DNA of 64,000 bases from Ceratopteris richardii (lineage: Eukaryota; Streptophyta; Polypodiopsida; Polypodiales; Pteridaceae), in assembly GCA_020310875.1 (NCBI GenBank), contig CM035408.1:148730907-148794906 (forward strand), in the 5' to 3' direction. Position numbers and translations under genes: made by a program. The notes below the pieces were generated by a model. The model ran no database searches and had not been told where the DNA came from. It saw only the letters and a list, made by a program, of their open reading frames with translations. Shown piece by piece: positions 19,804-31,947 of this stretch (position 1 is the first letter of the stretch; each line of letters begins with the position of its first letter).

Positions 19804-22178
19804 ACGCTGCCCGCTCCGGTTGACCGACTGACCGTAGCATTTCTGTGTTATTACCTAGCCATGATTAGCCACTGCCTTATGTGTCTAAGATTCTGTTAAT
19901 GCGTGCATGTTGTCATTATGTTTGTATATTTCCAACATTGGGTGATGATTATGTTTCTTCCCGCATTTCCATTCGGTGTTTTTACTTAATCATGTTCTCC
20001 CTCTCTTTTTTGCTATTGTGTTTTTGTGCAATTGAGTGTTCTGTGTTATCTCCTATCTTCGTGCTCTTGTGATCGCCATGGAAGCTTTGGTTAAAATTGC
20101 TACCTTTCGTGCTGGCCTCACTTTGGAATTGAGCGAGTTTCTGTGCACCCGTGGGCTTTTGGCATTCGCTGAACTACCTTGGCATTCGGTTGAATGTCAT
20201 CCTTTCTTTGCGTAGATCATCTCTGCCATTGCTGATACTCCCGCTACCAAAACTTGTTGGCCACTCCTCTGTCTTAATCTGCGTGTTGTCCTCACCGTAA
20301 ACATTGTTGCTGAGGGATTCCATCTCCCTTAGGAGGGTAGTGTAGATGGACGCCTCTTACCACTATCAACCATGAAAGAGATCTTTCCGTGTCATCCTTC
20401 CAATGAATTCGCCATTCTTTGTTGCCCTAAACCAAAGCGCTCTGCACTACAGTTTCTTGTAGTTGCACTTAACCTCCAAAAATGCATGTACAACATTTCT
20501 CGACCTTTTTATTCCATGATCGATGCCGCTGTGCGTGAAGCAGTTAATTTTGCTTCGTTTTCTTTCGGCGCATTCACCGAGCATGTCAGGCAATTTCTAG
20601 ACAATTGGCGAAGGGCGATATCCCTCGGACCCAATTGCCACATCTTCTGACATTCCTCCTCCTGGAGATCAAGTTGCACAACCTCCTCCCCTGAATACCC
20701 TTCTGTTTCATGAGGAGTCAGTGCAAGTGATGGAGGTCGATGACGACGATGATTTCTTGCAGTTCTTTAAGGGGAAGTGTCGTAAACTGAACCCCTCCCA
20801 CAATGAAGCTCAACCGTCCTCAACCATCGAGTTGCAAGATACCGCCTTGTCTCCCAGATTTTCTCTCCTCCACCATCCCCTAAAGACCAAGCTGCTCTCA
20901 ACACTGTCATTGACGATGTCCATGCTGATGATACGGTCGTGGAGTCACAGCCTCATTCACAGGTGCAAGCGCTCAACACAGTCACAGAGGTTGTACAACT
21001 AGTGGAGAAAGCGCAACCTGAGGAGGTGACTGTCCAACCCATTTTCTTGCCTCTTACGGTAACCTATTCTTGCCCTGCTATCTTCACCCCAAAACCCACC
21101 TCTTCCTCTTTCCCCCATAAAAATGCCTTTGCCACCTAGCCCTCCTCCCTCACCATGTCATTTGGCAGCCCATTCTCTCCCTTCCTCTCCTGATTATTCA
21201 CATCCTTCGTCATCTACCACAGTTTCTGCTAACCCGTCTCGGCCAATCTCCACCTCTCTTGTTCGTGACTCATTGGCCCAACTAGCTCAGATAGGCAACT
21301 ACCTTATTCATCTTTCCAACCATCTCCCCCATCACCTACAACTCACCCAACAATCCCTCCGAACGGAGTACCAATCCAAGGTGGATATTCTTGAAGCGGA
21401 CATCGCACCACTCTAGGAAGAGGTGCTCACAGCCAAAGCCAAAGCCAGTTCACTATAGGAACTAATTTGAAGTCTCCAAGAACAGTTGAATGAGAAGAAT
21501 GCCATCATTGTAGCTCGCGATGATGAGATTAGCAAGCTGACTCAGATAGTAATTGACAAGGATGACACCATGAAGGCTTTGGGTAATCTCCTAGAGACCA
21601 CGCGTGCTGAATTGGTTACGGTTGAGCAGAAGGGTCAAGAGATGGCTGAGTTAGCCTTACAAGCAGAAACCGAATCAAAGAAAGTCAAAGAAGAGCTCTT
21701 TCAAAAAAGCCGCTCTCTCGAAGAGTAAATCGGCCGCAATATTCAGCTGAAGAAGGATGTCGAAGCCATCGAGAAAGAGAGGCAAGATTTCTATAAAACC
21801 ATGCAGTTCTAGTCCCAAGAGCTTGAACGCAGAGAGAAACAATTGGGTATGCAAGACAAGCAATTATTGCACATTGATGCAGAGATTGTTGAAATGAAGT
21901 TACGACGTGATGCAGCGCTCGCTAATGTTTCTATCTTCAAGAAGCTTTTTTGCAGAGTCAAGCCGACGCATTACTCTCACAAGTGATTGCTTCCAGCTCT
22001 GTGCGGACTGATGCACATCTGGTTGAACCTCAAATTTTGAAGGAGATGTTAGACTCCCTCAAGCAGAAAATATCACGCACCTTTAAATTAGCTAGATCCA
22101 TGTATATCCAAGGAATCATTGATGATTCCTAAATCTTGTAATTTTCCTTGCTAGGTTCGAGTCTGCCGTGCGTGCCAG
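19804..22178 (+). pseudogene. Element F 3' accessory coding region
   Basis: Matches 40391-42944 in F' over its length. It starts just after the integrase end (AARSG stretch). It includes a MEALVKIATFRAG-type N-terminus (about 20080), a segment with HPSNEFAILCCP (about 20394-20430), an acidic VMEVDDDDDF stretch (about 20728), a Pro/Ser-rich middle (about 21050-21260) and a heptad-patterned C-terminal part (about 21360-21730, EISKLTQIVIDKDD). No known domain is recognised. Several breaks are present; F' is better preserved. Confidence 0.65.
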
Positions 22179-22687
22179 TGTTAGGCCACCAGAATATTAT
22201 TTAGAAGAATAATTGTAATTGTAAAGTTGCACATTGAAAGGGTGTCGCGCAAACATTGTATTGTTTTTTCCTAATCAATAGAGTATGCGCCGAAGAGATG
22301 ACACACGTGTCACCAGGTTGTTCGGTCTTGGTGATGGTCTAGAGTTGATTCTATTCTATGTTAATCACAGAGTTTTCTGTAAGAGTCAGCATTCCGTATT
22401 GAAGTGATTCAGGTACCATGTTAACATTTTATTGTGTTGAAGTGAAGTGTGAAGTATAACAGTAATAATAAAGGGAGACTGAAAGTTTGCATACATAATT
22501 ACGGTGATTGTTAAGAATGCTATGCGCCGAAAGTGTAATTGAATCTACTGTAATTGCTCCGAGTTAATTAACGAAGTGAATTATCGGAAGTTAAGCAGTG
22601 AATTGGGAAAATATATAAAGGGCCTCTGAATTATCAGACCCCTCACCATCCCAAGAACCCATGAGTAAGTACATAATAACTTTAACA
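22179..22687 (+). repeat. Element F 3' LTR
   Basis: Starts tgttaggcc and ends ctttaaca (TGTTA...TAACA), followed by the target copy gtaga at 22688-22692. No clear polypurine tract precedes it, which is unusual. Confidence 0.85.
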
Positions 22688-22692
22688 GTAGA

Positions 22693-23600
22693 TCAAAGAA
22701 GAAGCATGATAACTCTAGTCCTCAGAAAGAATCAAATGTAGGATCGGATTCTGAAAAAGATATGATAGATTCAGAATTGGAGAGCGAAGAGGAAGAAGTT
22801 GTTGTATGTAGACATCGTCAACTAAAAGGGAAATAGGGCAAGGAGGAAGCTTTGATTCATCATCCAAAGAAGCATGGATACTCAATAATAGCACCTAAAG
22901 AAAAACGTTTTGTCAAATATGTGAGAAAGAAGGCCATACTACAAGCCACTGCTAGTATAATCCAAAGCATAGAGGTCAACATTCAAAGCAAGATAATATA
23001 AGTAATAACAATGTTGTGGCAAATGAGACCATTATGATTCAGGGACATGGTGGTTTTCAGAGGTAGTAGCAAGGGAGACCTCCATTGAGAGATCAAGGAA
23101 ATCAGCAAGGGAATCACCAAGGTCATCAACAAGGAAATCAATAAGGATGAACAGTTAGAGTGATGCCATGTGGGTATTGCTCTGCTCTAGATCATTGGAT
23201 TGGTCCCTATTGCCCATTATGGGTTAAGCATAGAGAGGACATAGATATGCCACTTATTCGGTATAACCAAAATAACCAACAATGGTAGCAACAGCAACAG
23301 GCCCAGCAAGCTGCTTAGGCAAATGTTATTATAATTGATTTATCAGATCAAGAACTTTAGAGTGATCCGAGTGCGAGTACATCAAAAATGGGAAGTAAGG
23401 ATCACGAGGATCAATGGAATTGCGATTATAGACAATGTGTTATGACAAATAATGTGGAAGCCTTGGTAGTAACAAGATAAAAAAATATGGTCCTATTGAT
23501 CAACATGAACAAAGGCACATCCGGGACCAAGTACAAAAATGGATTGAGTAGGATTAGCGGAAGCAAGATAAAATTCATATTTTATCATAGGATGATGATA
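22693..23600 (+). pseudogene. Element C gag remains
   Basis: A charged, Lys/Glu-rich and then Gln-rich stretch (about 23040-23340, gcaacagcaacag type) of gag character, with Cys/His-containing pieces near 22910-22960 and 23165-23220. No intact knuckle was found. It matches 43459-43904 plus 50200-50660 in C'. Confidence 0.5.
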
Positions 23601-23859
23601 ACTTAATGACCACTTACAAACATAAGAAAGTTGATAGAGTAAATACTAAGCAAGAGCTGGACAATGACTGGTTTGAGGTAATCATTAATTCTCCCTTACA
23701 ATTATCCTTGGATCAGTTATTATCTTTGTTGCCAGCCTTTGAAGAAAAATTGTTGAAGAAGTTGGTTGGGCAACAATCAGAGCCAGCAGATAGGTGTACA
23801 ATTTCAACGTCAGCCAATAATATTGATCCAGCTGATGTGGATTTTGTACTACTAAAAAT

Positions 23860-24180
23860 TCAGGCACAATATAAGTAGAGAAGTTTTGATGAAGTTTTGT
23901 TGGACGATGGTTCAGGGGTGAACATATTACCCAAATATATCTTTAAAGAATTGGGAAATGGGGCTTTAGCTCTAGTACCTTTTTATGTTAAGATGCTAGA
24001 TTAGACAAGAGTTCAATCTTTGGGAACTCTAAAGCACCAACAAATAGTCATTGCAAGAATGTCATTTATGGTCAATTTTGTGGTAATTCAAATGTTTGAA
24101 TATACCTACCCATATGAGATGTTGCTAGGTAGACCTTGGTTCAAGTTGGCCAAGGTAAAGTAAGATTGGAGTTTAAATGT
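23860..24180 (+). pseudogene. Element C protease remains
   Basis: A retropepsin-like DDGSGVNILPK motif (about 23905-23935) and MLLGRPWF (about 24120-24142) mark both ends of the domain. The fragment is broken. Confidence 0.65.
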
Positions 24181-24624
24181 AGTGGTTATCACGAACGGGA
24201 AAAAGGAATTCACAATACCAATGAAAGGTAGAAGGAATATATTAGTAAGAGAAAAACCTTTAATGGCCCAAACCATTAGCCTAGTTGAGGAGATAGAAGA
24301 TGATGAAGAGGAGGAATTTTTGAAGGCAAATCCAACTCTGGTTTTGGTGTTGGAAGTGGATGTGGAAGGAGTACTATGTAAAGAAGAGGAAGTGTTGGAA
24401 AATAGGCGTGAGCCAGTGGTAGGTGACAAAATTGAAGGAACCAAGCTCAAACAATTATTCAAGAAAAATCTGGAAATTCCAACTCAATAGAAATTCGATC
24501 AGGAAGAAAAGGAGGTAATAAATTTGGCTGAGAGAATATATGACCAAAAGTATCCAAGGTCTGGTAGAGTGAAGGAACATAAACTTCAAGAAATTATTTT
24601 AGCGACTGATGCTAAACCAAAAAT

Positions 24625-26014
24625 GTGAGATTAAGCAAGGAATTTGAAGGTCAATTTTTAGAAGATCTAATTTGTTTGTTGAAGGAATATATTGATGTAT
24701 TCTCTTGGGATTATTTGCAAGTAAAAGGTATAGATCTAGAACTAAATCAACCTCACATTAATTTGAAAACACATCTTGTTTGGGTGGTGAAACAAAGGTA
24801 TCACATGAATCCGAATTTTGCAAAATAGGTTAAATAAGAAATTGATAAGTTATTGGTTTTTGGATTCATTAAACCGGTAAAACAAGTAATGTGGTTATCT
24901 CCCATTATTGTTGTTCCAAAAAAGAATGGGAAATTGTAGATTTGTGTGGATTATAGAAAATTGAATGCAACCACAATCACAGATCCTTTTCCAATTCCAT
25001 TTTGTGATGCAGTTTTAGGTGGAGTAGTTGGACATGAAATGTATAGCTTTCTAGATGGTTTGTTCAACTATAATCAGATTAGTGTTGCTGAAGAGGATCA
25101 ACATCAAACAACATTTATTACAGAATTTGGGGCATATGTGTTTACAGTTATGAGCTTTGGATTGAAAAATGGACCACCTTCATTCAATTATGTGGCACAT
25201 AAAGTTTTTGAGCCCTATTTGCACGACTTTATCCAAGTATTTGTAGATGATGTTTCAGTATTTGAAAAGAAGGTGCAACACTTGCTACATTTGAGGTCTT
25301 GTTTTGATAGATGTAGAAAATTCAAAATGGCGTTGAATCCGTTTAAGAGTGTCATTGTAGTAAGGAGTGGTATCTTGTTGGGTCATCTCATTTGAATTGA
25401 GGGAATGGCTATTGATATCAAGGGAATTGAGCCTATTAGGAGAACAAAAGCTCCAACTAATGTAAAGGAAGTAATGAGGCTTGTAGGTGAGATTAAATGG
25501 AATGCTAGATATTTGAGGTACTTGGCAAATATCTCATTACCTTTGACACATTCAACTAAGAAAGATGTTCTTTTTGTATGGGTTGAAGCTCAATAGAAGG
25601 CTTTCCAGTTACTTAAAAAAGATGGTTTCAGTAGCACTGATTTTGCAGCGTCCGGATTGGTCTTTACCTTTTCACATATTCTGTAGATGCATCGGATGTA
25701 GCAGTAGGAGCGGTGTTGATGTAGCCAAAAGAGAAGGGATTGTGTAGAACAATTTATTATGCTACTAGAGTGTTATGTCAAACTGAAAGGAACTATGCAG
25801 TTACTGAATGAGAGGTGTTGGAAATGGTATATGATTTGAATAAGTTCAGGCATTATTTGTTGGGTGATAAAGTGGTTTTTCATGTAGACCACTAGGCTTT
25901 GGTATATCTTATTAAGAAGCCTCTCTTACTAGGATGATTGGCAAGATGGATGCTCTTACTTTAGGAATTTGATTTTTTGATTGTTAGTACTCCAGGAAAA
26001 GAGCATGCCATGAC
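24625..26014 (+). pseudogene. Element C reverse transcriptase and RNase H remains
   Basis: RT motifs include WLSPIIVVPKKNG, MDYRKLNATTITDPFPIP (24946 on), YSFLDGLFNYNQI, FGLKNGPPSF and FVDD (about 25242). RNase H follows with RTIYYATRV-like and FRHYLLGDKVVFHVDH (about 25835-25890) pieces. Many breaks. The domain is cut by element D at the target atgac. Confidence 0.82.
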
Positions 26015-26741
26015 TGTTGAGGTTGTAGCAAGGAATGACCAAGAACCCTCACCACCTTGCATGGAAGCAAGAAGGAAAGCTCAAGAGTGACTCTCCTCTC
26101 ATCCACCCCTATCTCCAACATGTTCAAGCCATTGGCAACAGCCCCATGCTTTGCCACATGCTTGAAAACAAGGAGAATAGGGAGTCAAGGATCCTAGTCC
26201 ATGAGGAAAATACAAGAGAATGCAACTACTCTACTCACAAAAAGGAGAGACATGCATAGGCACACACACTCACAAGACACAATACATGTAAATGTAAATA
26301 GTCTTCTTGGAGTAAATGAGAGCTTCTTCCATTGATAAGAGATATTACATGAGAGCACGTCGACCAAAAGCTCCCCTTTTACAAAAATGAGCTTCTATTT
26401 ATAAGCTAAGATCTATTCCCCATGTGCTTCTTTGAATAGTCAAAAAGTGGATCTCTCTCTAACTGTCATATCTTCTAGGATATTCCAAGATCAAATGTGT
26501 AACAACCAAAATGCCAAAAAAGGACCTGCGTGGGATTTTTTACGTCGATTCTCCTTAGAAGGGTAAAAAGGGGTGAAATATTTGAGAGACCTCTTACTAT
26601 GGGATAAGGAAATATTAAAAAGTGCTCTAGGAGAGTGTTCATAGGTGACACTCAAGTATATACAAAAAAGGGTTATTCTCATCGTCTTAAGAAGGGTTCC
26701 CATGCACAATTGTGGATGTGTGCATACCCTATAACCCAACA
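26015..26741 (-). repeat. Element D left LTR (3' LTR by orientation)
   Basis: Begins tgttgaggttgtag and ends taacccaaca. It shares diagnostic bases (ggcaacagcccc, caaaatgcc) with the left LTR of D' but not with its own right LTR. A minus-strand TATAAATA lies at 26396-26403. Confidence 0.88.
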
Positions 26742-26757
26742 CTCTCCCCCCCCCTAG

Positions 26758-26779
26758 ACTTTGTCGTCCTCGACAAAGT
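26758..26779. other. Perfect hairpin beside the element D polypurine tract
   Basis: ACTTTGTCG-TCCT-CGACAAAGT: a nine-pair perfect stem with a four-base loop. It is identical in D' at 53813-53834. Confidence 0.6.
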
Positions 26780-29700
26780 TAAGAGGAGAGGATCATACAC
26801 AACTGAACTTTATCCAAGTTGAAATCTTCAGGTCTTCAAAATCTGCAATTCTTCAATCTGCAAGGCTTCAGGCTGCAAGTCTTCAGTCTCTAATTCAAGC
26901 TGCAAATCTTCAACCTTCAAAGCTGAGCGACACAATCCCCTTGGGGGGCAGTCAGGCCAGCATACATCCCACCGTGGAGTCTTTTGTAAGGCTGGAATTG
27001 CCTTCTCAAGAAGCTCCCAAACTTCAAGGGCATCCTCTTCTACAAGACTTTTCTTATAGAGAGTAGTCCTGAAAATCTTATGGTTCCTGGAATTCAAGAA
27101 GAGCAAGGAGCATCGCAAGAACCCATGTCCCCTATATCTTTGTGATGCCAAAATCATATTGCCATTCTTAAATATGCTACCCCCAAGTGAGTGTGAGACA
27201 TATTGTATTGCATTGCATGAGATGAATGTGGTTTCATGATTACTTTATGGTCCTGCCATATGCTCATATTAGAAAGCTTGCTAAAAGATAGGTCAATGGT
27301 GCAACATTATGACTCGTATCATTCTACAAGCATTTATGAAATGCAATCAATTTTATCCAAGGTTATTCCTGCAAAGCACAGTAGCAAATCATCAATGTTG
27401 AAGTTATGAGTGTGTTGGATTGCAATGCAAAATAAGCCTTAGATGAGAAATGTGAAACTAGAGAGTTACTTCCCTAGCAAAAAAAATCACTGCTTGCTTT
27501 GTGAATTCACACTTAATGTAGTTCAGAACACGTTTGAAAAAATGTCACCCCCTATGTGCATGTTCACCTGCAACCATCTTTTAGAGAATACATGCTCACA
27601 TCATAAGGAATATTTTGAAGTACAAGCATTATGCATCCAATGTCCCATATATTTAACTCATTGTCATGAACTACACAGAGATGACTACTCCCATTAGATC
27701 AAGGCAAGTGTGAAAACGAGGTCAATCATGTACCCTGCTATTCCAGAAACATCTAATTGAGGTACCAATAGTAATCCTGCAAACTTTTATAAGCAGAAAC
27801 ATTTACACAAGTATATAGTATGACTATCACATAGGATGCAGAATCCTCAAGTTATGGAAGAAGAGTTTATGGCCATTTTTAATAAAATCTTCCAAGCAGT
27901 CGGGTCTTCAGGTGCTCCAAAGAGAATATCACACTGCCACCAATCCTATCAAGAATGAAGTCGCCTACCTGCAACATATCTTCACTTCACGTGATCTTTA
28001 GAGTAGAAATGTGGGCCAAATCATGAGTCAATAGAGGATTGGGTAATCAAACAAGGAGAACAACTCATTAGAATCACCCCAACTCCTCAGATGTGAGGGA
28101 AGTGGACCACTGTACGCTCTGAAAACAACTTCCAAACATACGATATGACTTCATTTCAAAGAACCCTACCTCAATAGAAAGCAATTGTACCAAGGATTTC
28201 AAACAGAGTATCTGTCCATTCTGGTTGTGATGACAAAAAAAAAATTCCCATATGATGCCATCATCTTCCTTTCTACTAAACATACGTACCACAGAATTTG
28301 AACATACAAGACAGTTATTAACTTATATTTGTAGTAGCTCCCTTCAGCGGGATCAGCAGAAAAAATCCCAACGACAAAGAGTCAACAATCCATCAGAAAC
28401 TTGTCTATGTACTTAAAACTCATGTAGGTGTTACAGAACGCACTGAGTCATGAGTTTCAATTAGTGTCGTATCTTAGCCTCCAAAAGGGTGGCAAGAGAA
28501 GTTTAGCTCAAACACCCTTCCTACAAAAGAGTATCCACCACATCGACTAGGCACCCGGGCTTCATCCATCGCACTCAGATATATAATTATATAAGAAGAT
28601 GATTTAGCATGAATCAGAATGCAACAAACGACAGTAGCTTCACTTTCTAAGCAAAGGACACATCACACAGTAGTGGCCATCTTGTGTTCGATCAACACAA
28701 GTGAAACATGTAATCATAAAACATATGAAGAAAGCAAGCAAGTTATCAATAATATTATCTTCATAGAGATGCAAAAATTGGACTGTGGCCAAAGTTAGGT
28801 AGAGTCTGTATTAATGGTTTAATCATTCAGAGCCCATCACATTCTTGAACTACAAACACTCATAAAAAATAGGGCTCCTTCAGTAGCCTTGAAGAACACT
28901 ACTCCCATACTGTGAGGATCTTCAAAACCTAGCCTGAGAGTGATCAGTACCAAAAATACAACAATTCCTTTTCATTAAAAAAAATGCAAGAACAATATAG
29001 CTTCAAGAAATTTTGGTCAAGATATTTTCCTATGTAGTTGGGAAGTCAATCTGCAAGAAGGGCATACACCATTTTCCATGTCTTGGATGAAGGTCAAACC
29101 TGCAACTTAAGACAGACAACCTAGGGCGTTGCAAATCTATAGTTTTGTCAAGTTATAAAGTTACCACAACAAAAAATATTCAGCATGCTAATGCAGAGAG
29201 AATCTCATGTAATCTGAATCGTCCCTTCATGGGGAAGTCCCAAAAAAAACCTTCTCATTGACTACATTATTTGTCATAAGTGCCTGGGGTGGGGAAAGAA
29301 AACTTCAATCTTGTCAGAGTTAGCTAGTAATGGAGTGCAATTTAGGTCCAATATCATTCAGTAGTTATGGGAGAAAAACAAAGTACTAGTCAAGAACAGC
29401 TAACATATCCAACAGTACTATAATCAACCAAAGATAATCACACCATGGTGCGCAAGTTCATCAAAATGGAATAACCTTGTTGAAAAAGCAATACTTCGAC
29501 ATTTTCAAAACAGTTCTGAGGGCAATAGTTTCAGAGATAGATAATGCATCCCTTTAGGGAGAGTACCCATAAAGATCAGACCCGGAAGGTTTGGCAACAA
29601 TCAAAACCATTTTCATCAGTCGAAAAGCTTTGATAAGCCTTTTTATCACCGTATGCAGAGCTCGCGCAGATCCTTCAAGTATTAACACAAAAGCCTTTAC

Positions 29701-31185
29701 TAGTTAAAAAGTTGTAGATAACTCCCGAAGGGGTACAACTCCAGGCAGACCAAGACCACATCGCGTTGACGGAAACCGATCAGCAAAGTTGTATGAGCAT
29801 GAGTCCAATCCTGAGAAAGAGAGAGGAGATGGGAATGCTCCCGAGAGGTCATCCCCAAGTTCAGAGGAATGGGAAACCAGAGTCGCACATATCCCCGATC
29901 TCTCTAAAATATAGGGTAAAATCATACAATGTTGAGGGAGTCCAGTGTGATAACACAGCACCCCAGAATCGGAAGGATCTGAGACATCGAATACAGAGTG
30001 CCACCATCTTCCCAACATAAAAAAGTGTTGCACACAAAATCCCCAAACTTTGCAACAGGAGGCTCTGAGCAAAACATACCAAGGTGCAGATGCGCAAGAA
30101 GGATCACCCCTTGGCTCGAACTGTAGAGAGCTTTTGCACAGTCTGAGTGTAGTTGGATTACGTGAAACTAAGGGAGGAGAGAGCTACAATGCACAGAAGC
30201 GTCGAAGGAGAGATAAAAATGACGAGGTCTCTGATGATCTTGTCCGCTACACAGAGCAAGCTGGAGTGGGAAGTCATGGATTAACAATCTTCAGTACATG
30301 ACAACCACAGGGAATAAAACTTCGATAACCCCAGAGCAGGGTGGCTTGCCAGATACTCAGTCCCTGTTCAAGGAAGGGAAAGCAAAGGAGCTTGACACCC
30401 TGAGTGAACAAAGGGATAGATAAAGGGCGGGGGAGGATGATCCTCCCGATTACCACCGTAGCCAACGTTCCTACATTGTATCGGAAGAAAGAAAGAAAAA
30501 CTAACTGCCCTCCTTGACATGTAAATGGGCGTGCCCATGATGGATGAGAGACATCCCTTCTTACCTACCCAGCCATGCCATCTAAAGTATTGGAAACATG
30601 GATGCTCAGCCTCGCCAACCGATTTTGGTGAAAGCTTTCAATGCACTTAAAGAGAGAGGGAACAAGTTCCAACAGTCACATTAACTTCCTCCCCTCGATG
30701 AGGGCATAAAGAACCACCCCACGACTTATTAATGCATACATGCTTTGGGGATTCATACGGAGAGATGGTCGTGAAATGTGCTTCAAAGAGGCTCGATTTC
30801 GTTTTATTTTTTTATTTTTTTGTTTTTTTCACGCTTCTTTTCTGAATGCGAAGAGAGGGAGGGGTTATAGAGAGTGCTACCCACCCCCCTCCTCAAGGCA
30901 AAACTTGGTGCAGGAAACAAGATTAAAGTCATGCCAAGATGTGTGTGGGGAGTTTGTGATGTGTGAGAGAGAAAGAGAGAGAAGGGGTTGGGGTGTGTTT
31001 TTGTGCATCTTTCATAAATGAACTGAAACCACACTACAAAAGCAAGAAAAGGGGATCAATTGGCCCCATGGAAGGGTGGAAGTGCCATGCACAAACTCAA
31101 ATCCTACGCAAACGAGCAAAAAAGGATTGCAACACACTAGTTTACCACATGTTCTTGAGCTCTCCAAGTGATGAAAGGCCAACCA

Positions 31186-31203
31186 TCCCTGGCAATGGCA
31201 CCA
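31186..31203 (-). promoter_or_regulatory. Primer-binding-like site of element D
   Basis: The minus strand reads TGGTGCCATTGCCAGGGA, five bases from the right LTR. It resembles the TGGCGCCGTTGCCGGGGA primer site seen in many plant LTR elements. The D' counterpart is at 58152-58169. Confidence 0.6.
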
Positions 31204-31208
31204 AAACT

Positions 31209-31947
31209 TGTTGAGGTTGTAGCAAGGAATGACCAAGAACCCTCACCACCTTGCATGGAAGCAAGAAGGAAATCTCAAGAGTGACTCTCCTCTCATCCAC
31301 CCCTATCTCCAACATGTTCAAGCCATTGGCAACAACCCCATGCTTTGCCACATGCTTGAAAACAAGGAGAATAGGGATTCAAGGATCCTAGTCCATGAGG
31401 AAAATACAAGAGAATGCAACTACTCTACTCACACAAAGAAGAGACATGCATAGGCACACACACACCACTCTCACACACTCACAAGACACAATACATGTAA
31501 ATGTAAATAGTCTTCTTGGAGTAAATGAGAGCTTCTTCCATTGATAAGAGATATTACATGAGAGCACATCGACCAAAAGCTCCCCTTTTACAAAAATGAG
31601 CTTCTATTTATAAGCTAAGCTATATTCCCCATGTGCTTCTTTGAAAAGTCAAAAAGTGGATCTCTCTCTAACTATCATATCTTCTAGGATATTCCAAGAT
31701 CAAATGTGTAACAACCAAATCCCAAAAAAGAGCTGCGTGGGATTTTTAATGTGGATTCTCCTTAGAAGGGTAAAAAGGGTGAATTATTTGAGAGACCTCT
31801 TACTATGGTATAAGGAAATATTAAAAAGTGCTCTAGGAGAGTGTTCATATGTGACACTCAAGTATATACAAAAAAGGGTTATTCTCATGGTCTTAAGAAG
31901 GGTTCCCATGCACAATTGTGGATGTGTGCATACCCTACAACCCAACA
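31209..31947 (-). repeat. Element D right LTR (5' LTR by orientation)
   Basis: Begins tgttgaggttgtag and ends caacccaaca, followed by the target copy atgac. It shares ggcaacaacccc and caaagaagagac with the right LTR of D'. Confidence 0.88.

Larger units (their letters stand above)
14454..22687 (+). mobile_element. Element F: Gypsy element with both LTRs, inserted in element C
   Basis: LTRs at 14454-14968 and 22179-22687 flank the element. Identical 5-bp target copies gtaga stand outside it at 14449-14453 and 22688-22692. Inside are a leader and the start of gag, then minus-strand element H in place of the pol region, then a 3' accessory coding region. The paralogue F' (35970-43453) keeps RNase H and integrase before the same accessory region. 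The LTRs differ from each other by several percent, so F is older than E or I. It is badly broken. Confidence 0.85.
26742..31208 (-). other. Element D interior, no recognised coding sequence
   Basis: About 4.5 kb. Immediately beside the left LTR lie a C-run (polypurine on the minus strand, 26742-26754) and a hairpin (26758-26779). Short open frames exist on both strands, but none matches a known family and none keeps a long frame in D'. The left part is rich in cttcaa/ttcaag motifs, and a TC/AG-rich tract lies near 30960-30990. Confidence 0.6.
26015..31947 (-). mobile_element. Element D: non-coding LTR retrotransposon (LARD-like) in element C
   Basis: LTRs of 727 bp (26015-26741) and 739 bp (31209-31947) with termini TGTTG...CAACA are flanked by target copies atgac (26010-26014, 31948-31952). 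A purine tract next to the left LTR and a primer site next to the right LTR show the minus orientation. The 4.5 kb interior has no recognisable gag or pol, so it would have needed enzymes from another element. The LTRs differ by a few percent plus one small length difference. It looks structurally whole for a non-coding element. Confidence 0.88.

Noticed and set aside
19881-20072. Hydrophobic 63-residue frame as an envelope-like membrane protein of F
   Set aside because: The frame is not kept in F' at the matching place, and the surrounding accessory region shows no signal peptide.
26761-27066. 101-residue frame in element D, also present in D'
   Set aside because: It lies antisense to the element, next to the polypurine tract. 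Its presence in both copies is explained by the recent duplication, not by constraint.
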